Below, in pieces: positions 34,524 to 42,296 of a DNA stretch of 64,000 nt (the stretch's first letter is position 1; each line of letters begins with the position of its first letter). Made by a program: the position numbers and the translations under genes. This DNA is from Phocaeicola_A sp045545095. Its GTDB lineage: Bacteria; Bacteroidota; Bacteroidia; Bacteroidales; Bacteroidaceae. The stretch lies in the NCBI GenBank assembly GCA_045545095.1, contig JAZQAG010000029.1, positions 124,001 through 188,000 on the forward strand. Direction: 5' to 3'. The notes under the pieces were generated by a model. The model worked only from the letters and a program-made list of their open reading frames with translations. It was not told the origin of the DNA and searched no databases.

Positions 34524-34994
34524 TTATAGCGGAGAGGATTCATTGCTGGTTTTCATCAGTTCTTCCAATGCCAATCCAAATTCTTCCGTTGGAACAAAAG
34601 GAGTATCCAGTTTCTCCTTAGCCCATATTTCGATTACATCACACATGCCTACGAAACGGACATCCTGTTGGATGCCGGCCATTTCCCGATAGCGTCTGGG
34701 AATCAAGATTCGTCCATTGGAGTCCGTTGCCAGAACTTCGGCATCGGCTGCAAATTGACGAAATACTTGTTGCTGCTGTTTGTTCCATCTGCTCAGTTTT
34801 AGGCGCATGGCAGTCAGTTGCTCTTTCCAGACAGATTCCGGATAAACAACCAAACAGTCCTGAAATACATCTTTACGCAGGACTAAGCTTTCCTCGCCGG
34901 CTTCTTGCAGAATCTTGCGGAAGTTAGCAGGAAAGAAAACGCGTCCTTTTGCGTCTGTTTTTGCGTCATTGCTGCCTATAAATTGCATGGTCAT
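34524..34994 (-). CDS. mraZ: Transcriptional regulator MraZ
   Basis: A 156-residue AbrB-fold DNA-binding protein made of two MraZ repeats: DAKTDAKGRVFFPANFRK near the N-terminus and ATDSNGRILIPRRYREMAG near residue 95. In E. coli it binds TGGGN direct repeats upstream of its own gene and represses dcw transcription. The start is uncertain: ATG at 34994 or 34988. The second gives better spacing (seven bases) from an AAGG site and aligns better with relatives. A matching pair of TGGGG repeats lies just upstream (35031-35050). Confidence 0.95.
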   Translation of the reverse strand: MTMQFIGSNDAKTDAKGRVFFPANFRKILQEAGEESLVLRKDVFQDCLVVYPESVWKEQLTAMRLKLSRWNKQQQQVFRQFAADAEVLATDSNGRILIPRRYREMAGIQQDVRFVGMCDVIEIWAKEKLDTPFVPTEEFGLALEELMKTSNESSPL

Positions 34995-35019
34995 ACCTTA
35001 CTAAAATGGAATTTGGCGG

Positions 35020-35050
35020 TAAAGGTACACAATTCCCCACAATTCCCCAC
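35020..35050 (-). promoter_or_regulatory. mraZ promoter with putative MraZ-binding direct repeats
   Basis: Minus strand: two perfect 10-base tandem repeats (35041-35050 and 35031-35040, GTGGGGAATT each), giving TGGGG-N5-TGGGG, followed by TACCTTTA at 35027-35020. The latter is a 7/8 match to TAnnTTTG, 25 bases before the mraZ start. TGGGN repeats with a 5-base spacer are the known MraZ recognition pattern in E. coli. Confidence 0.6.
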
Positions 35051-35403
35051 AGTTTTTATGAAAAAAGTTCTAAAAAGATTTCAACACCCCTGTTTATAAC
35101 TATAATTTGTTGATTTTAAAGCTGCTGAAAAATGATGCTAAAGTGGGGGATGAAGTGCAATCTTTATGCCGATATGTTGTCTTTTTCGTTGGAATAAAGA
35201 GAGGGGGTATGGTGAAGTTTGCAAAGCAAAGAAATGGGCGGGTATTGAATAGTGGGTAATCGTGGGTAGGATGAGCTGAAATGTTTTCTTTTTGTGATAT
35301 TGTAGATATAAAAGCCTTGTAGATTTGCGGGTTTGCACTCTTTCTGCAAATGTTTAAAAAACGCTAAATATAAATGTTGTCTGAAGAAAAACCTGCAAAC
35401 ATG
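35051..35403. other. Gene-free interval between divergent mraZ and rhaB
   Basis: About 350 bases of AT-rich sequence. I find no credible gene, repeat or hairpin. It presumably holds upstream control regions for the dcw and rha operons; no rhamnose regulator gene is present here. Confidence 0.5.
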
Positions 35404-35434
35404 TTGGCTGGTTGGCAGAAAAAAGTTACTTTTG
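35404..35434 (+). promoter_or_regulatory. -33/-7 promoter of the rha operon
   Basis: TTG at 35404-35406, a 20-base spacer, and TACTTTTG at 35427-35434, both fitting the Bacteroidota consensus, 56 bases before the rhaB start. Confidence 0.65.
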
Positions 35435-35490
35435 GCCAATTTTATTAACTGTACCAAGCATAAAGCTGGACTAAAACTAATTGAAATTGC

Positions 35491-36954
35491 ATGAAAAACA
35501 AGAATTTCTTTGCAGTTGACCTCGGAGCCACAAGTGGACGTACTATTCTGGGTACACTTTCAGAGGGCAATTTTGAAATGCGTGAGTTAACTCGTTTCCC
35601 CAACAATATAATTGAAGTGGGTGGACATTTTTATTGGGATATTTATGCGCTTTATCATGAGATAATTCGTGGACTTAAAGTAGTGGCCCAAGAGGGAATC
35701 AAAATAGAGTCAATAGGTATAGATACTTGGGGTGTTGACTTTGTCTGCTTCGGTAAGGATGGTGGGGTTATGCGTAGTCCATATTGCTACCGTGATCCTC
35801 ATACATTCAGTGCTATGGAAGAATTCTTTAGCGTGATGCCTAAAGAAAAAGTTTATGATGTTACTGGTATCCAGTTCCTTAATTTCAATAGTCTTTTCCA
35901 ACTTTATGCATTGAAACGCGACAAGAGTTCTGCATTGGAAGCTGCAGATAAGATACTTTTTATTCCCGATGCTCTTAGCTATATGCTCACAGGCAAGATG
36001 GTGACAGAATATACGATTGCCTCTACTTCACAGATGCTCGACCCTCGTACCAAGCGTTTTGATAAGGAATTGATGGATGCGGTAGGGGTGACAGAAGAAC
36101 AGTTCGGCCGTTTTGTCTTCCCAGGTGAGGAAGTCGGTCCGTTGAGTGATGAAGTACAACGCCAGACGGGCTTGGGAGCTATTCCTGTTATCGCAGTGGC
36201 AGGACATGATACAGGCAGTGCTGTTGCTGCTGTTCCGGCACAGAATGAACGTTTTGCTTACCTCAGTTCAGGCACATGGTCACTGATGGGAATCGAAGTG
36301 GAGGATGCCATTATTACCGAACAGAGTTATAAGGTGAATTTTACGAATGAAGGTGGAGTGGAAGGCACGACCCGTTTCCTCAAGAACATTTGTGGTATGT
36401 GGTTGCTTGAACGTTGCCGTAAAGAATGGACTACAGACTATTCATATCCCGAACTTATTGAGGCTGCTATGGCTGCTCCGGCTTTCCGTAGCCTTATCAA
36501 TCCTGATGATGCTTGTTTTGCCAATCCCGATCGTATGATTGAAGCTATTCAGGACTATTGCCGTCGTACAGGCCAACCGGTTCCTGAAACACATGGTGAA
36601 TTGACTCGTTGTATTTTTGAAAGTCTTCCTTTGCGTTACAAACAGGTGTTTGGTTGGATGCAGGAGATGGCTCCCTTTACTATCGAAAAACTGCATGTTA
36701 TTGGAGGTGGCTCCAAGAACAATGTGCTGAATCAGTTTACAGCCAATGCATTGGGTATTCCGGTAGTTGCAGGTCCATCAGAAGCTACGGCTATTGGTAA
36801 TATCATGTTGCAGGCTAAAGCTGTGGGTATGGTTAATGGTATCCAAGAGATGCGTCACCTTATAGCTTCGTCTATTGAGACTGCAGAATTTGTACCACAG
36901 GATACTGAGGTGTGGAATGAAGCCTTCAAGAAATTTGTGGAAGTGACAAAGTGA
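35491..36954 (+). CDS. rhaB: L-rhamnulokinase
   Basis: Phosphorylates L-rhamnulose at C1. The 487-residue FGGY/hexokinase-fold protein has the N-terminal phosphate-binding AVDLGATSGRTILGTL, the substrate segment GIDTWGVDFV, VAGHDTGSAVAAVP and the C-terminal VIGGGSKNNVLNQ plus AIGNIMLQAKA typical of RhaB rather than xylulokinase. It is the first gene of rhaB-rhaA-rhaT-rhaD with its own promoter. Confidence 0.95.
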   Translation: MKNKNFFAVDLGATSGRTILGTLSEGNFEMRELTRFPNNIIEVGGHFYWDIYALYHEIIRGLKVVAQEGIKIESIGIDTWGVDFVCFGKDGGVMRSPYCYRDPHTFSAMEEFFSVMPKEKVYDVTGIQFLNFNSLFQLYALKRDKSSALEAADKILFIPDALSYMLTGKMVTEYTIASTSQMLDPRTKRFDKELMDAVGVTEEQFGRFVFPGEEVGPLSDEVQRQTGLGAIPVIAVAGHDTGSAVAAVPAQNERFAYLSSGTWSLMGIEVEDAIITEQSYKVNFTNEGGVEGTTRFLKNICGMWLLERCRKEWTTDYSYPELIEAAMAAPAFRSLINPDDACFANPDRMIEAIQDYCRRTGQPVPETHGELTRCIFESLPLRYKQVFGWMQEMAPFTIEKLHVIGGGSKNNVLNQFTANALGIPVVAGPSEATAIGNIMLQAKAVGMVNGIQEMRHLIASSIETAEFVPQDTEVWNEAFKKFVEVTK

Positions 36955-37010
36955 TTTAAATTGATTAATTGATAATTGATAAATATTAACTAACTAAGGA
37001 AACAACTATC

Positions 37011-38264
37011 ATGAAAGAAGAATTGATTATTAAAGCGTATGAAATTGCCAAAGAGCGTTATGCTGCCCTTGGTATTGACACAGACAAAGTGTTGGAACAG
37101 TTGCAGGACTTCCACCTCAGTATGCACTGCTGGCAGGCTGATGACGTGAAGGGATTCGAAGTACAGGCAGGTGCTCTCTCTGGTGGTATCCAGTCAACAG
37201 GTGACTTCCCCGGTGCAGCCCGCAATATCGACGAACTCCGTCAGGATGTGTTGAAGGCCAAATCCTTGATTCCTGGTACTCACCGTTTGAATCTTCACGA
37301 AATCTATGGTGACTTCCAAGGTAAAGTGGTTGACCGCGATGAGGTAGGCATAGAGCACTTCCAGAGCTGGATTGACTGGGGTAAGGAGAACAACACTCCG
37401 TTGGACTTCAACTCAACTTCATTCTCTCACCCGAAGAGCGGTAACCTCTCTCTCTCTAACCCCGATAAGGGCATTCGTGACTTCTGGATTGAGCACACCA
37501 AGCGTTGTCGTGAGATTGCCAATGCCATGGGTGAGGCTCAGGGCGACCCCTGTATCATGAACCTTTGGGTACATGACGGTTGCAAGGATGTTAGCGTGAA
37601 CCACGGTCTCTATCGTAGCTTGCTGAAGCAGTCATTGGATGAGATCTTTGCTAAGGAACTTCCTATGATGAAGGATTGTATCGAGGGTAAAGTATTCGGT
37701 ATCGGTCTGGAAAGCTTCACTGTAGGTTCACATGACTTCTACACAGCTTACGCCTCTAAGTACGACAAGATTCTGACTATCGACACCGGTCACTATCACC
37801 CGACAGAGTCTCCTGCCGACAAGGTTTCTGCCGTATTGCCTTTCGTGAAGGAGTTGATGCTCCACGTGTCTCGCCCCGTTCGTTGGGACTCAGATCACGT
37901 AACTATCATGGACGATCCTACTCAGGAGCTCTTCTTCGAAATCGTTCGTGCAGGTGCTCTCGACCGCGTACACTACGGTCTCGACTTCTTCGACGGCTCT
38001 ATCAACCGTATCGGTGCTTATGTCATCGGTTCTCGTTCAGCCCAGAAGTGCATGCTCCGTGCCCTCCTCGAGCCGAAAGACCTGCTTGCCAAGTATGAAC
38101 TTGCAGGCGAAGGCTACAAGGTGCTCGGTATTATGGAAGAGCAGAAGGCTATGCCTTGGCAGGCAGTTTACGACATGTTCTGCTTGAAGAACAACGTACC
38201 TGTAGGTGACGCTTTCATCGCAGAAATCGACAAGTACGTAGCTGAGGTTACAAGCAAGAGATAA
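37011..38264 (+). CDS. rhaA: L-rhamnose isomerase
   Basis: Interconverts L-rhamnose and L-rhamnulose, Mn/Zn-dependent. The 417-residue protein matches the standard length. It shows MHCWQADDVKGFE, GTHRLNLHEIYGDF, the metal site region TIDTGHYHPTE and the C-terminal AYVIGSRSAQKCML. It follows rhaB after 56 bases. Confidence 0.97.
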   Translation: MKEELIIKAYEIAKERYAALGIDTDKVLEQLQDFHLSMHCWQADDVKGFEVQAGALSGGIQSTGDFPGAARNIDELRQDVLKAKSLIPGTHRLNLHEIYGDFQGKVVDRDEVGIEHFQSWIDWGKENNTPLDFNSTSFSHPKSGNLSLSNPDKGIRDFWIEHTKRCREIANAMGEAQGDPCIMNLWVHDGCKDVSVNHGLYRSLLKQSLDEIFAKELPMMKDCIEGKVFGIGLESFTVGSHDFYTAYASKYDKILTIDTGHYHPTESPADKVSAVLPFVKELMLHVSRPVRWDSDHVTIMDDPTQELFFEIVRAGALDRVHYGLDFFDGSINRIGAYVIGSRSAQKCMLRALLEPKDLLAKYELAGEGYKVLGIMEEQKAMPWQAVYDMFCLKNNVPVGDAFIAEIDKYVAEVTSKR

Positions 38265-38291
38265 CTCTTGAATTCTAAATCCTAAAATTTG

Positions 38292-38354
38292 AATTATGAA
38301 TTATGGGTAGGGATGATTCTCTGTCTCATAATTCATAATTCATAATTCATAATT
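38292..38354 (+). repeat. Intercistronic hairpin and four CATAATT repeats before rhaT
   Basis: Four perfect tandem copies of the 7-mer CATAATT (38327-38354) end five bases before the rhaT start. The first two pair perfectly with AATTATGAATTATG at 38292-38305, giving a 14-bp stem with a 21-base loop. It could tune rhaT/rhaD expression relative to rhaBA. Confidence 0.7.
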
Positions 38355-38359
38355 ATACA

Positions 38360-39397
38360 ATGGACATAGTAATCGGACTATTGATTATAGCCATCGGTGC
38401 CTTCTGTCAGTCAAGCTGCTACGTGCCCATCAACAAGATCAAGGATTGGTCGTGGGAGTCGTATTGGATTGTACAGGGTGTATTCGCATGGTTGTTGTTC
38501 CCCTTGTTGGGAGCTTTGTTGGCAGTGCCCGAAGGGCATAGCTTGTGTGAATTGTTCACCGGTGGCAGCTCATTCAATATTTGGATGACAGTATTCTTTG
38601 GCGTGCTGTGGGGAGTTGGAGGTTTGACTTTCGGTCTCTCTATGCGCTATCTGGGTGTAGCCTTGGGACAGAGTATTGCACTGGGTACTTGTGCCGGATT
38701 GGGAACCATCATGGGCCCCGTGTTGCTGAACATGTTCTTCCCCGAGTTGAATGCCCTCGAGTCATTGACCTTTGCCGTTATCCTTGGTGTGGTAGTTACC
38801 CTTGTGGGTATCGCCATCATAGGTGTGGCTGGTGGTATGAAGGCCGCTTCCCTCTCAGAAGAGGAGAAGAAAGCCGCTGTGAAGGATTTCAATTTCCCGA
38901 AAGGATTGGCCATCGCCCTGTTGGCCGGTTTTATGAGTGGCTGTTTCAACGTAGGTCTGGAGTTTGGTAAAGACATCAATTTCGGTGAACTCACCGACCC
39001 GATGTTCCGCACCTTGCCAGCCACTTTGCTTGTCACTCTTGGCGGATTCGTCACCAATGCCATCTACTGTTTCTATCAGAACAGCAAGAACAAGACATGG
39101 GGCGACTATAAGAAAGGAAACGTATGGGTGAACAATATCATCTTCTGTGCATTGGCCGGAGGTTTGTGGTACAGCCAGTTCTTTGGCCTCTCCTTGGGTA
39201 AAGGATTCCTCACTGAGTCGCCCACATTGATGACTCTCGCCTTCTGCATCCTCATGGCATTGAACGTAACCTTCTCCAACGTGTGGGGTATCATCCTCAA
39301 GGAGTGGAAAGGCTGTTCCCAGAAGACCATTACCGTATTGGTTATCGGTATCATCGTGCTGATAGCTTCCACGTTTATTCCTGAATTATTGAAGTAA
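38360..39397 (+). CDS. rhaT: L-rhamnose/proton symporter
   Basis: A 345-residue inner-membrane protein with about ten helices: GAFCQSSCYVPINKIKDWSWESYWI near the N-terminus (typical of RhaT) and FGLSMRYLGVALGQSIALG. It imports L-rhamnose with H+. It lies 95 bases after rhaA, separated by a heptamer repeat, and 10 bases before rhaD. Confidence 0.93.
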   Translation: MDIVIGLLIIAIGAFCQSSCYVPINKIKDWSWESYWIVQGVFAWLLFPLLGALLAVPEGHSLCELFTGGSSFNIWMTVFFGVLWGVGGLTFGLSMRYLGVALGQSIALGTCAGLGTIMGPVLLNMFFPELNALESLTFAVILGVVVTLVGIAIIGVAGGMKAASLSEEEKKAAVKDFNFPKGLAIALLAGFMSGCFNVGLEFGKDINFGELTDPMFRTLPATLLVTLGGFVTNAIYCFYQNSKNKTWGDYKKGNVWVNNIIFCALAGGLWYSQFFGLSLGKGFLTESPTLMTLAFCILMALNVTFSNVWGIILKEWKGCSQKTITVLVIGIIVLIASTFIPELLK

Positions 39398-39407
39398 AAA
39401 AAAGAAT

Positions 39408-40217
39408 ATGAGTATATTAGACAATCGTCCTGCATTGGCTAAGGCCGTGGGACAAGTAGCAGAGGTTGCCGGTTACCTGTGGCAGAAAGGTTGGGCCGAG
39501 CGTAATGGAGGCAACATCACCGTAAACATTACCGAGTATATCGACGACGAAATCAAGGCTATGCCAGCCATTAGCGACGTGATGCAGATTGGTACCACAT
39601 TGCCCCACCTGAAGGGTTGCTATTTCTATTGCAAGGGTACCCAGATGCGTATGCGCGACCTCGCCCGTTGGCCGATGGACAATGGTTCCATCATCCGCAT
39701 CCTGGACGACTGTGCCAGCTATGTCATCATTGCCGATAATCCTGTGAAGCCTACTTCCGAGCTTCCTTCACACTTGAGTGTACACAACTATCTGTTGGCC
39801 AAGGGTTCTCCCTACCGTGCATCGTTGCATACCCATCCTATCGAGCTGGTGGCACTGACCCACAGCCAGAAGTATATGGAGAAGGATGTGGCTACCCGCA
39901 TGTTGTGGAGCATGATTCCCGAGACAAAGGCTTTCTGTCCGCGCGGATTGGGTATGGTTCCTTATCTGATGCCCAGCGGCGTAGAGTTGGCCGATGCCAC
40001 CATCAAGGCTATCGATGATGACTACGATGTGGTAATGTGGGAGAAGCATGGCGTATTCGCTGTCGATACCGACATCATGTCTGCTTTCGACCAGGTGGAT
40101 GTACTCAACAAGTCTGCCCTCATCTACATTGCTGCCAAGAACATGGGATTCGAGCCCGAAGGCATGAGCGATGCCCAGATGAAAGAGTTGAGCGATACTT
40201 TCGGTTTGCCGAAATAA
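39408..40217 (+). CDS. rhaD: Rhamnulose-1-phosphate aldolase
   Basis: A class II zinc aldolase cleaving L-rhamnulose-1-phosphate into DHAP and L-lactaldehyde. The 269-residue protein has WAERNGGNITVNI near the N-terminus, the zinc-binding ASLHTHPIEL (HxH) and a later His in WEKHGVFAV. Length fits RhaD rather than the shorter fuculose aldolase. DHAP would feed tpiA. Confidence 0.95.
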   Translation: MSILDNRPALAKAVGQVAEVAGYLWQKGWAERNGGNITVNITEYIDDEIKAMPAISDVMQIGTTLPHLKGCYFYCKGTQMRMRDLARWPMDNGSIIRILDDCASYVIIADNPVKPTSELPSHLSVHNYLLAKGSPYRASLHTHPIELVALTHSQKYMEKDVATRMLWSMIPETKAFCPRGLGMVPYLMPSGVELADATIKAIDDDYDVVMWEKHGVFAVDTDIMSAFDQVDVLNKSALIYIAAKNMGFEPEGMSDAQMKELSDTFGLPK

Positions 40218-40231
40218 AAAGGGGATAGGCT

Positions 40232-40525
40232 ATGGAACCCAAAGTTATGCCCAATGGCTATGTAGTCTCCGAAGAGGACAGGCCGTATGCCGAACTCATT
40301 GAGAGCGGAGCCACGCTTATGGCTGTGAAGGCATACAAAGAAGCCAAAGGGTGTGGCCTCAAGGAAGCCAAGGACTATATAGACGAATTGGCTGTCAAGA
40401 TGGGAATTCGGAGCGGCTATGACAAAGGAGAGGGCAGTCGCCTGTCTGTGGTAATGGTTTTAATAGTCTGTTTGGCCTTGTTGGCAGGTTTCATTGCTCT
40501 GATATTTTGGAAATTGAAAGTATAG
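40232..40525 (+). CDS. Small protein: L7/L12 C-terminal-like domain plus membrane helix
   Basis: A 97-residue protein starting 14 bases after rhaD and probably co-transcribed. Residues about 20-55 (LIESGATLMAVKAYKEAKGCGLKEAKDYID) resemble the helix-loop-helix of the ribosomal L7/L12 C-terminal domain. Residues about 70-95 (SVVMVLIVCLALLAGFIALIFW) form one membrane helix with a short positive tail. The orientation would put the folded domain in the cytosol. Function unknown; no link to rhamnose use can be read from sequence. Confidence 0.75.
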   Translation: MEPKVMPNGYVVSEEDRPYAELIESGATLMAVKAYKEAKGCGLKEAKDYIDELAVKMGIRSGYDKGEGSRLSVVMVLIVCLALLAGFIALIFWKLKV

Positions 40526-40535
40526 TGGATTACAT

Positions 40536-40572
40536 AAAAAAGAGGAGTTGTTCAGAACAACTCCTCTTTTTT
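40536..40572. terminator. Bidirectional terminator between rha operon and rplS
   Basis: An A-run, then AGAGGAGTTGTTC, a one-base centre, and the perfect complement ending in TTTTTT. It is symmetric, so it serves the plus-strand rha operon and the minus-strand rplS, whose stop is 23 bases away. Confidence 0.88.
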
Positions 40573-40594
40573 ATCTTGAAACCCAACTTGCAGG

Positions 40595-40948
40595 TTACGC
40601 ATTTACGCGCTTCTCAGCAATTCTGGCCTTCTTACCGGTGAGTTTGCGCAAGTAGTACAACTTGGCACGACGAACTTTACCGATCTTGTTGACAGTGATG
40701 CTGTCAATAGCCGGAGATTCGATGGGGAAGATACGCTCTACGCCCACGGTTCCAGACATCTTACGCACGGTGAAACGTTTCTTGTTTCCGTGACCTGCGA
40801 TTTTGATAACAACACCGCGGTACAACTGTACACGCTCTTTGTTACCCTCAACGATACGATATGCTACAGTTACTGTGTCACCAGCCTTGAATGCGGGGTG
40901 CTCCTTACCGGTAGCAAATGCTTCTTCAGCAATTTTAAGTAAATCCAT
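40595..40948 (-). CDS. rplS: 50S ribosomal protein L19
   Basis: A 117-residue ribosomal protein at the 30S-50S interface: HPAFKAGDTVTVAYRIVEGNKERVQLYRGVVI, GVERIFPIESPAIDSI, KVRRAKLYYLR. The start is the ATG at 40948 (MDLLKIAEEAF). A longer in-frame start at 41035 lies within the promoter -7 element and is unlikely to be transcribed. Confidence 0.97.
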   Translation of the reverse strand: MDLLKIAEEAFATGKEHPAFKAGDTVTVAYRIVEGNKERVQLYRGVVIKIAGHGNKKRFTVRKMSGTVGVERIFPIESPAIDSITVNKIGKVRRAKLYYLRKLTGKKARIAEKRVNA

Positions 40949-41032
40949 TTTGTTTATTTTAAATTGTTTATCGTTACTACGCAACATATCAAATCTCTCT
41001 AACTTTTGACAGCGATTGCGCGAAAGCGGCTG

Positions 41033-41040
41033 CAAAGTAA
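41033..41040 (-). promoter_or_regulatory. Promoter -7 element of rplS
   Basis: Minus strand TTACTTTG, close to TAnnTTTG (one base off), giving a leader of about 80 bases before the L19 start at 40948. The leader may hold autogenous control; no fold was established. Confidence 0.45.
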
Positions 41041-41088
41041 CTAATTATTTGGCACATAGCCAAATGTTGGGCCTTTATTTTTCTAATT

Positions 41089-41790
41089 TTATTCAAAATA
41101 GAAGGTCAGCATCACCATTTTGCTATATGTATGATTGATGGATTGTGTAAACTTTAGCAGGGATTTGTCGGTAAGGTCCGAGCGGTCTTTTTCCAACAGA
41201 TCGGTCAGACTGAAACAGAACTTCAGTTCCGGTATCAGTTTGAAGAATGGCAGATAGAAGTCACATCCCAATCCTGCTTCGATGTAGCAGTTCCATCGTT
41301 TCAGCAACAGGGCTTGTCTGTCTTTGGTGGTAAGTGATAGGGTAGGGTTGATACCTGCTACGATATACGGGCGGTGGTTGTTGAAGCGGGGGGCACTGAA
41401 TTTGATGTTCAATGGTACACCCAATAGGGTAGATTTCATCACTTGCCGGTATTCTTCGTGGCTGTGTTGTTCATGAAAGGTGATGTTTCGTTGCCCGAAG
41501 TAGAGTGAAGGCTGTACCCGGAAAGAGAGATGAGGGGTCATGTATAGGTCGGCCAGTACTCCTACAGTAAATCCGGGCGTATATTCACCAACGTCTGCAA
41601 ACCAACTTTCTCCATCCTCTGTGATGAAACCGTTGTTCTCAAATTCCAGGTCCATGGCATGTACCCCTATGAAGAAGCCATAGTGCAGCCGCCGCTGGTC
41701 GATATACGGGCGGTTTTGTACTTTCCTCTTCTGTGCGGATAGTCCCATGCACATCAGTAAACCTATCAGTATGAGAAGATAACGTTTCAT
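41089..41790 (-). CDS. PorT-like outer-membrane beta-barrel protein
   Basis: A 233-residue protein with signal peptide MKRYLLILIGLLMCMGLSAQ and alternating hydrophobic strands ending in Phe (KMVMLTFYFE), typical of an 8-stranded outer-membrane barrel. The RRLHYGFFIGVHAMDLEF start and LGVPLNIKFS and AGINPTLSL motifs resemble the PorT family. In gut Bacteroides lacking the gingipain system, the role of such proteins is unclear. It is transcribed toward rplS and away from the ferredoxin gene. Confidence 0.82.
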   Translation of the reverse strand: MKRYLLILIGLLMCMGLSAQKRKVQNRPYIDQRRLHYGFFIGVHAMDLEFENNGFITEDGESWFADVGEYTPGFTVGVLADLYMTPHLSFRVQPSLYFGQRNITFHEQHSHEEYRQVMKSTLLGVPLNIKFSAPRFNNHRPYIVAGINPTLSLTTKDRQALLLKRWNCYIEAGLGCDFYLPFFKLIPELKFCFSLTDLLEKDRSDLTDKSLLKFTQSINHTYSKMVMLTFYFE

Positions 41791-41951
41791 TTTAATCTAC
41801 AACATTCTTTATAACGGAACTTCTCCTTACTTATTGTCATGGACTGCGACAAATCTGTTTCTTCGTCAGAAAAGGGACTGCGCGTATTTAGACATAGTAC
41901 AAATTGCAATAATAATCGGTGTAAAAGTGCGGTAGAATCAATCAAAACCAC

Positions 41952-41959
41952 TATTTTTG
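41952..41959 (+). promoter_or_regulatory. Promoter -7 box of the ferredoxin gene
   Basis: TATTTTTG matches TAnnTTTG, 38 bases before the ATG at 41998. Its position inside a longer open frame (from 41839) shows that the longer frame is not the gene. Confidence 0.55.
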
Positions 41960-41997
41960 CATTGATTATTAGTACTAATTTTAAAACTGACTTAAAA

Positions 41998-42165
41998 ATG
42001 GCTTACGTAATTAGTGACGATTGTATCGCTTGCGGTACTTGTATCAGCGAATGTCCTTCTGAGGCTATCTCTGAAGGCGAAAAGTATTCTATCGATCCCG
42101 ATAAGTGCATCGAATGTGGTGCATGTGCAGATGTTTGTCCTTCTGAGGCTATCAGCTTGGGATAA
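41998..42165 (+). CDS. 2[4Fe-4S] bacterial-type ferredoxin
   Basis: A 55-residue electron carrier with two CxxCxxCxxxC(P) clusters: CIACGTCISECP and CIECGACADVCP, arranged with the usual near two-fold symmetry. It probably serves pyruvate:ferredoxin oxidoreductase and related anaerobic enzymes. The start at 41998 (MAYVISDDC) is fixed by the family N-terminus and by the promoter just upstream. It is monocistronic, with a terminator 25 bases downstream. Confidence 0.97.
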   Translation: MAYVISDDCIACGTCISECPSEAISEGEKYSIDPDKCIECGACADVCPSEAISLG

Positions 42166-42190
42166 GAAATACTTGCCTGACTAAACTAAT

Positions 42191-42225
42191 AGGGCTGCAC
42201 CATCCGGTGCAGCCCTTCTTTTTTA
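42191..42225 (+). terminator. Terminator of the ferredoxin gene
   Basis: A perfect 11-bp stem AGGGCTGCACC / GGTGCAGCCCT with an ATCC loop, followed by a T-rich run to 42225. Confidence 0.9.
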
Positions 42226-42296
42226 TATATTAATGTGAATTCGATATAAGGGATGGAGTAGCTACAACTCCTTCTCTAATTTAGTGGGGCGAAGCC

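Noticed and set aside
19198..34994. Missing murF, ddl and murB as a sign of a broken dcw cluster
   Set aside because: All genes present are full-length and in canonical order; these three commonly lie elsewhere in Bacteroidota.
41839..41997. N-terminal extension of the ferredoxin
   Set aside because: The extension is not conserved and contains the promoter -7 box; the family starts at 41998.
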